A DNA stretch of 9,648 bases, taken from assembly GCA_027009865.1 (NCBI GenBank), contig JALVCR010000196.1:1-9648 (forward strand). Direction: 5' to 3'. The notes beneath the pieces were generated by a model. It saw nothing but the letters and a program-made list of their open reading frames with translations, was not told the origin of the DNA and did not search any database. The stretch comes from Campylobacterales bacterium (GTDB lineage Bacteria; Campylobacterota; Campylobacteria; Campylobacterales; JAADDG01). Position numbers and translations under genes: made by a program. Shown here piece after piece: positions 6,614 through 9,648 of this stretch; the stretch's first letter is position 1; the number at the start of each line of letters is the position of its first letter.

Positions 6614-7143
6614 TGAAAAAGGATCTAATCCAAGTAGCCGTTATCGGAAAATCGGTTGGACTAAGAGGAGAGCAAAAGCTTCATATTCTAACCGATTTTC
6701 CAAAGCAGTTTAAAAAGGGAGCTGTTTTTCAAACACAAGAGGGCGAAAAGCTTGAGATAGAGAGTTTCAATCCAAAAAGAGGAACGGTTAAATTTACTTC
6801 TTGCAACAATATTGACGATACCAAAAAGTATATAAACAAAAAACTTTATTCCACTATAGAAGATACCAAAAAAAACTGCCCTTTAAAAGAGGGGGAGTTT
6901 TTCTGGTTTGAGATTATAGGAGCAAAAGTAGAGGAAGAGGGCAGGATTTTGGGAGTGGTAAAGGATATAGAGAGAATCTCCTCTAACGATTATTTAATAG
7001 TCAAAACCGATAGAGATCTAATCGAAAAAAAACTTCCAAAAATTTTTTATATTCCATATATCGATAAATTTATAGAGAGATTCGATAGAGAAAAAAGAGT
7101 TGTTTATACAAAGAGCGCTTACGAAATTTTAGAGAACTCTTGA
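6613..7143 (+). CDS. rimM: Ribosome maturation factor RimM
   Basis: RimM assists maturation of the 3' (head) domain of the 30S subunit and binds S19. The 176 residues hold the usual two domains. The N-terminal beta-barrel is at about 5-85, with the opening VIGKSVGLRGEQKLH. The C-terminal PRC-barrel is at about 93-170, with the family phrase EFFWFEIIGAKV (95-106) and KIFYIPYIDKFI near 143-154. The start overlaps the khpA stop by one base (TAATG) and lacks a clear Shine-Dalgarno, as with its neighbours. Two runs of eight A occur in the gene (6868-6875 and 7025-7032). They match the A-rich lysine coding and are not an obvious regulatory device in an assembly gene. Confidence 0.95.
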   Translation: MKKDLIQVAVIGKSVGLRGEQKLHILTDFPKQFKKGAVFQTQEGEKLEIESFNPKRGTVKFTSCNNIDDTKKYINKKLYSTIEDTKKNCPLKEGEFFWFEIIGAKVEEEGRILGVVKDIERISSNDYLIVKTDRDLIEKKLPKIFYIPYIDKFIERFDREKRVVYTKSAYEILENS

Positions 7144-7856
7144 TGCGTTTTACCTTCATTACCCTTTTTGAATCTCTTATTCGCCCCTATTTTAATGATT
7201 CCATTTTAAAAAGGGCGATTGAGAGGGAACTTTTTGAAATAGATTTTGTAAATCCAAGAGATTTTGCTTTTAATAAGCATAAAAAAGTTGACGATTACAA
7301 AATAGGAGGGGGAGCTGGGCTTTTGCTAAAACCAGAGCCTCTCTCTTTGGCTATAGAGAGCATTTTAGAAAATTCACAAGATGCCCATATTATTTTTACC
7401 ACTCCCGTAGGAAAGCTTTTTAGGCAAAATGATGCAAAGAGACTATCTAAAAAGAGTCATTTAGTGTTTGTAAGCGGAAGATATGAAGGAATAGACGAGA
7501 GAGTTATAGAAAAGTATGCGGACGAACTCTTTTCGATAGGGGATTTTGTTTTAACCGGAGGAGAGCTTGCCTCTTTGGCAATGTGCGATGCTATAAGCAG
7601 AAACATAGAGGGGGTTTTGGGAAATACCTTCTCTTTAAAAGAGGAGAGTTACGAAGAGTCTCTTTTGGAGGCTCCTTCCTTTACAAAACCAAATATTTTT
7701 GAAAATATCGCCCCTCCCTCAGAGTTTTTAAAGGGAAATCATGGTAGAATTGCCGCCTTAAAGAAAACTTTGGCTTTGGCGAAAACAAAATTTCATAGAG
7801 CGGATCTATATCTAAAAAGTAAAATTTTACAGAGGATAAAAGAAGATGAGAAATAA
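7143..7856 (+). CDS. trmD: tRNA (guanine-37-N1)-methyltransferase TrmD
   Basis: TrmD puts a methyl group on N1 of G37 next to the anticodon, using SAM, and so prevents +1 frameshifting. It is a trefoil-knot (SPOUT) dimer. The 237 residues include GGGAGLLLKPEPL (55-67) and the SAM-binding knot SGRYEGIDERV (111-121) and SIGDFVLTGGEL (131-142). Arg153 matches E. coli Arg154. The residue aligned with the catalytic Asp169 of E. coli is Glu168 (KEESYEE against TEDSFAE). The ATG at 7143 is taken because it makes the same TGATG overlap seen elsewhere and gives the family start MRFTFITLF; a TTG one codon earlier is less likely. There is no strong Shine-Dalgarno. It overlaps rplS by 11 bases. Confidence 0.96.
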   Translation: MRFTFITLFESLIRPYFNDSILKRAIERELFEIDFVNPRDFAFNKHKKVDDYKIGGGAGLLLKPEPLSLAIESILENSQDAHIIFTTPVGKLFRQNDAKRLSKKSHLVFVSGRYEGIDERVIEKYADELFSIGDFVLTGGELASLAMCDAISRNIEGVLGNTFSLKEESYEESLLEAPSFTKPNIFENIAPPSEFLKGNHGRIAALKKTLALAKTKFHRADLYLKSKILQRIKEDEK

Positions 7857-8205
7857 ATATATCGAAGCTTTTGAAGCTAATCAGATAAAAGAGAAGAGTA
7901 TTCCAGATTTCAAAGCGGGAGATACCGTAAGAGTTGCCGTTTTGATTAAAGAGGGCGATAAAGAGAGAGTTCAAAATTTTGAAGGCGTATGTATCGCAAG
8001 AAGAGGTCAAGGAACAGGCGAGAGCTTTATCGTAAGAAAAATAGGCGCAAATAATGTAGGCGTAGAGAGAATTTTCCCTCTATACAGCGATAGTATTCAA
8101 AGCATTACAGTAGTTAGAAGAGGTAGAGTCAGAAGGGCTAAACTATTCTATCTTAGAGAGAGAAGAGGAAAAGCCGCAAGAATCAGAGAGCTTAAGAAAA
8201 AGTAG
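7846..8205 (+). CDS. rplS: 50S ribosomal protein L19
   Basis: L19 lies at the 30S-50S interface and helps form an intersubunit bridge. The 119-residue product is a normal length. It shows the family pattern: an N-terminal helix, FKAGDTVRVAVLIKEGDKER at 24-43, then QNFEGVCIARRG, FIVRKIGANNVGVERIFPLY, and the basic RRGRVRRAKLFYLRERRGK tail. The ATG overlaps the end of trmD by 11 bases, and AGAGG (7831-7835) inside trmD is a plausible ribosome site. It is the last gene of the rpsP run. A possible terminator follows directly, and the next gene has its own promoter. Confidence 0.98.
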   Translation: MRNKYIEAFEANQIKEKSIPDFKAGDTVRVAVLIKEGDKERVQNFEGVCIARRGQGTGESFIVRKIGANNVGVERIFPLYSDSIQSITVVRRGRVRRAKLFYLRERRGKAARIRELKKK

Positions 8206-8222
8206 GCTCCTCTCTCTTTTTT
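8185..8222 (+). terminator. Possible intrinsic terminator overlapping the end of rplS
   Basis: AGAGAGC (8185-8191), in the last rplS codons, can pair with GCTC and TCT at 8206-8213 with one bulged C. It can also pair as AGAGAG with CTCTCT at 8212-8217. Six T follow at 8217-8222. The loop is long and the stem imperfect, so this is moderate evidence. A stop to transcription here would fit the strong new promoter 28 bases downstream. Confidence 0.42.
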
Positions 8223-8249
8223 ATAAAATCTTCTTATATTTTTTCTTTA

Positions 8250-8278
8250 TTGACTTACAGCGTTTAGACAGTTATAAT
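8250..8278 (+). promoter_or_regulatory. Consensus sigma-70 promoter for the RND gene
   Basis: TTGACT (8250-8255) and TATAAT (8273-8278) are separated by 17 bases, close to the ideal housekeeping promoter. Transcription would begin near 8285, leaving a leader of about 32 bases. A -35 this good is not typical of Campylobacterota, where the -10 and T-rich flank usually suffice. I see no inverted repeat that would mark a repressor operator. Confidence 0.75.
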
Positions 8279-8316
8279 ACTTCTTTCTTACTCTTTTTAA
8301 AATTTAAGGTCTCTTA

Positions 8317-9648
8317 ATGGCTAAAATAATCGAATACTTTATAAAAAATAGAGCTTTAAATCATACTTTGCTTCTTTTTTTGCTGATTTTGGGAGTTTAC
8401 TCCTATCAAAAAATTCCAAAAGAGATTTTCCCCATTATAGAGCTTGATAAAATTTTAATAAACGGAGGATATGCGGGAGCGAGTGCGAGCAATTTGGATA
8501 AAATGGCCGTAAGGGATATAGAAAGCTCCCTAAATTCCATTGAAGGTATCGAAAAGATAGAGACAACCGTCCTGCCTGGCTCTTTTTCGATTCTCATATC
8601 CCTTCAAAGCGGTGTTAATAAAATAGAGGCGCTAAACAAGATAAAAGATGCTATAGCAAAAAGCAGGCAGTATCTTCCTTCCGATATGACCGAACCGGTG
8701 GCTACTTTGCTAACCCATCACAGACCTCTTATAAGCTTGTCTCTCTCATCAAACTCTCTTACGTTCGGAGAGCTTATAGAGGCCGCAAAAGAGATAAAAA
8801 GCAAAATTTCAAGAATAGATAATATAAGCGAAGTTAAGATTTTTGGAGACAGTGATAAAGAGATATCGATTAGAATAGATACAAAAGCCCTAAAAGCTTT
8901 TAATCTTCCTTTAAATCAGGTTGTAAACACAATCTCTTCTCTTTCTTACATCTATCCGATAGGAGAGGTTAAACAAAGGGGAGATTTCTTTTTCATATCC
9001 ACCGTCCACGGAGCTAAAGATGAGAAGATGTGGAGGGAGATGCTGATAAAAATCGGGGATAAATTTGTAAGATTAAAAGATATCGCACAAATTAAATTCA
9101 CATATCCCCAGCAGAAGACTCTCTCTACCTTTAACGGCCGAAGAAATATAACTTTAAAGATTTCAAAAGGTGAAAGCGGCGACTCTATGGCTTTGAGCAA
9201 AAAGCTTAGAGAGTTTGTAAAAAAGCTTCAAAAAGATTATCCTAAAATTCATTTTGACTTTTACAGAGACTCCTCAAAATTTGTAAAAAACAGACTCGAT
9301 ATCGTAATTTCCAATCTGATGTTTGGGTTTATTTTGGTTTTTGCCTCGATGGCTGTTTTGATAAATTTTAGAATAGCCTTTATCGTGGCTATGGGGATAC
9401 CATTTGCTTTTGCGATAGGAATTATATTTTTATATTTTTGGGGATACTCGATTAATATTATCTCTCTTTTGGGAGCTCTTATCGTAATTGGAATTGTGGT
9501 TGACGATGCGATAGTCGTTGCCGAAAATATTCAAAGATATATAAATGAGGGGCTTTCTAAAGATGAAGCGGTAATTATGGGCTTAAAAGAGATGCTTTTG
9601 CCCGTTACTTTGGCTACTGTTACGACAGTTGCCGCCTTTTTGCCTCTT
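8317..9648 (+). CDS. RND-family efflux permease, HAE/AcrB type (3' partial)
   Basis: This is the N-terminal part of a proton-driven inner-membrane exporter; 444 codons are visible and the frame is still open at the window edge, where full members have about 1,000. A first membrane helix at about 14-31 is followed by a periplasmic porter region (about 32-325). Helices lie at about 328-349, 353-375 and 384-404, and a fifth begins near 428. The fourth helix carries GIVVDDAIVVAENIQRY (392-408), with the paired Asp396 and Asp397 equivalent to AcrB Asp407/Asp408 of the proton relay. The Asp pair favours a hydrophobe/amphiphile exporter over CusA-type metal pumps, which have a single Asp there. The start ATG follows AAGG (8306-8309) by 7 bases. 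No membrane-fusion or outer-membrane partner gene lies upstream, so partners, if any, are beyond the window. Substrate cannot be told. Confidence 0.92.
   Translation, partial: MAKIIEYFIKNRALNHTLLLFLLILGVYSYQKIPKEIFPIIELDKILINGGYAGASASNLDKMAVRDIESSLNSIEGIEKIETTVLPGSFSILISLQSGVNKIEALNKIKDAIAKSRQYLPSDMTEPVATLLTHHRPLISLSLSSNSLTFGELIEAAKEIKSKISRIDNISEVKIFGDSDKEISIRIDTKALKAFNLPLNQVVNTISSLSYIYPIGEVKQRGDFFFISTVHGAKDEKMWREMLIKIGDKFVRLKDIAQIKFTYPQQKTLSTFNGRRNITLKISKGESGDSMALSKKLREFVKKLQKDYPKIHFDFYRDSSKFVKNRLDIVISNLMFGFILVFASMAVLINFRIAFIVAMGIPFAFAIGIIFLYFWGYSINIISLLGALIVIGIVVDDAIVVAENIQRYINEGLSKDEAVIMGLKEMLLPVTLATVTTVAAFLPL

Noticed and set aside
7681..8010. Minus-strand open frame of 109 codons across trmD/rplS
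   Set aside because: It spans two genes whose proteins are clearly recognised; it is a shadow of their codon use.
8406..9200. Two minus-strand open frames in the last 1.3 kb
   Set aside because: They lie inside the RND permease frame, which is continuous from 8317 to the window edge and carries the family motifs.
1..9648. Frequent AGAG/GAGAG strings as a possible repeat family
   Set aside because: They are in-frame Glu/Arg/Ser codons in many unrelated genes; no fixed unit or spacing.
1..9648. Mobile element, CRISPR, phage or defence island
   Set aside because: All genes are recognisable core genes on one strand with even composition; no terminal repeats, transposase, integrase or array were seen.

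Overview
The window looks like chromosomal core DNA from a Campylobacterota (former Epsilonproteobacteria) genome. The DNA is AT-rich, with heavy use of AGA and GAG codons and A/T third positions. The gene orders flgR-asd and ffh-rpsP-khpA-rimM-trmD-rplS match, from memory, those of Campylobacter and relatives. Genus cannot be fixed from the sequence. A free-living or vent-type member is possible but not shown. Every supported gene is on the + strand. I saw no tRNA, rRNA, insertion sequence, CRISPR array or phage gene.

Region 1 (1-4611) is a tightly packed five-gene run in which every junction is a start/stop overlap. It begins with the 3' part of a sigma-54-dependent response regulator (probably FlgR, the flagellar regulator; its receiver domain starts outside the window). 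It continues with aspartate-semialdehyde dehydrogenase (asd), a small four-helix UPF0114/YqhA-type membrane protein, uroporphyrinogen decarboxylase (hemE), and a COG0731-type radical SAM protein with a C-terminal winged-helix-like tail. The jobs are unrelated (motility control, amino-acid and cell-wall precursors, haem, an unknown radical reaction), so the run is probably held together by shared transcription and coupled translation.

Region 2 (4612-8205) is the translation and protein-targeting block. It holds ffh (SRP GTPase, TTG start), a strong 15-bp hairpin, then rpsP (S16), khpA (KH-domain RNA chaperone), rimM (30S maturation), trmD (tRNA m1G37 methyltransferase) and rplS (L19). From rpsP onward the genes overlap or nearly touch, and several lack a clear Shine-Dalgarno, which points to translational coupling.

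Region 3 (8206-9648) has a possible terminator, a textbook sigma-70 promoter (TTGACT, 17 bp, TATAAT) and the first 444 codons of an RND efflux permease. That reading frame stays open to the window edge.

No new multi-gene system is visible. The points most worth a second look are a Glu in TrmD where the catalytic Asp169 of the E. coli/Haemophilus enzymes aligns, the hairpin that leaves rpsP without an obvious downstream promoter, the radical SAM protein of unknown substrate, the UPF0114 gene embedded in the first operon, and a methionine-poor Ffh M domain.
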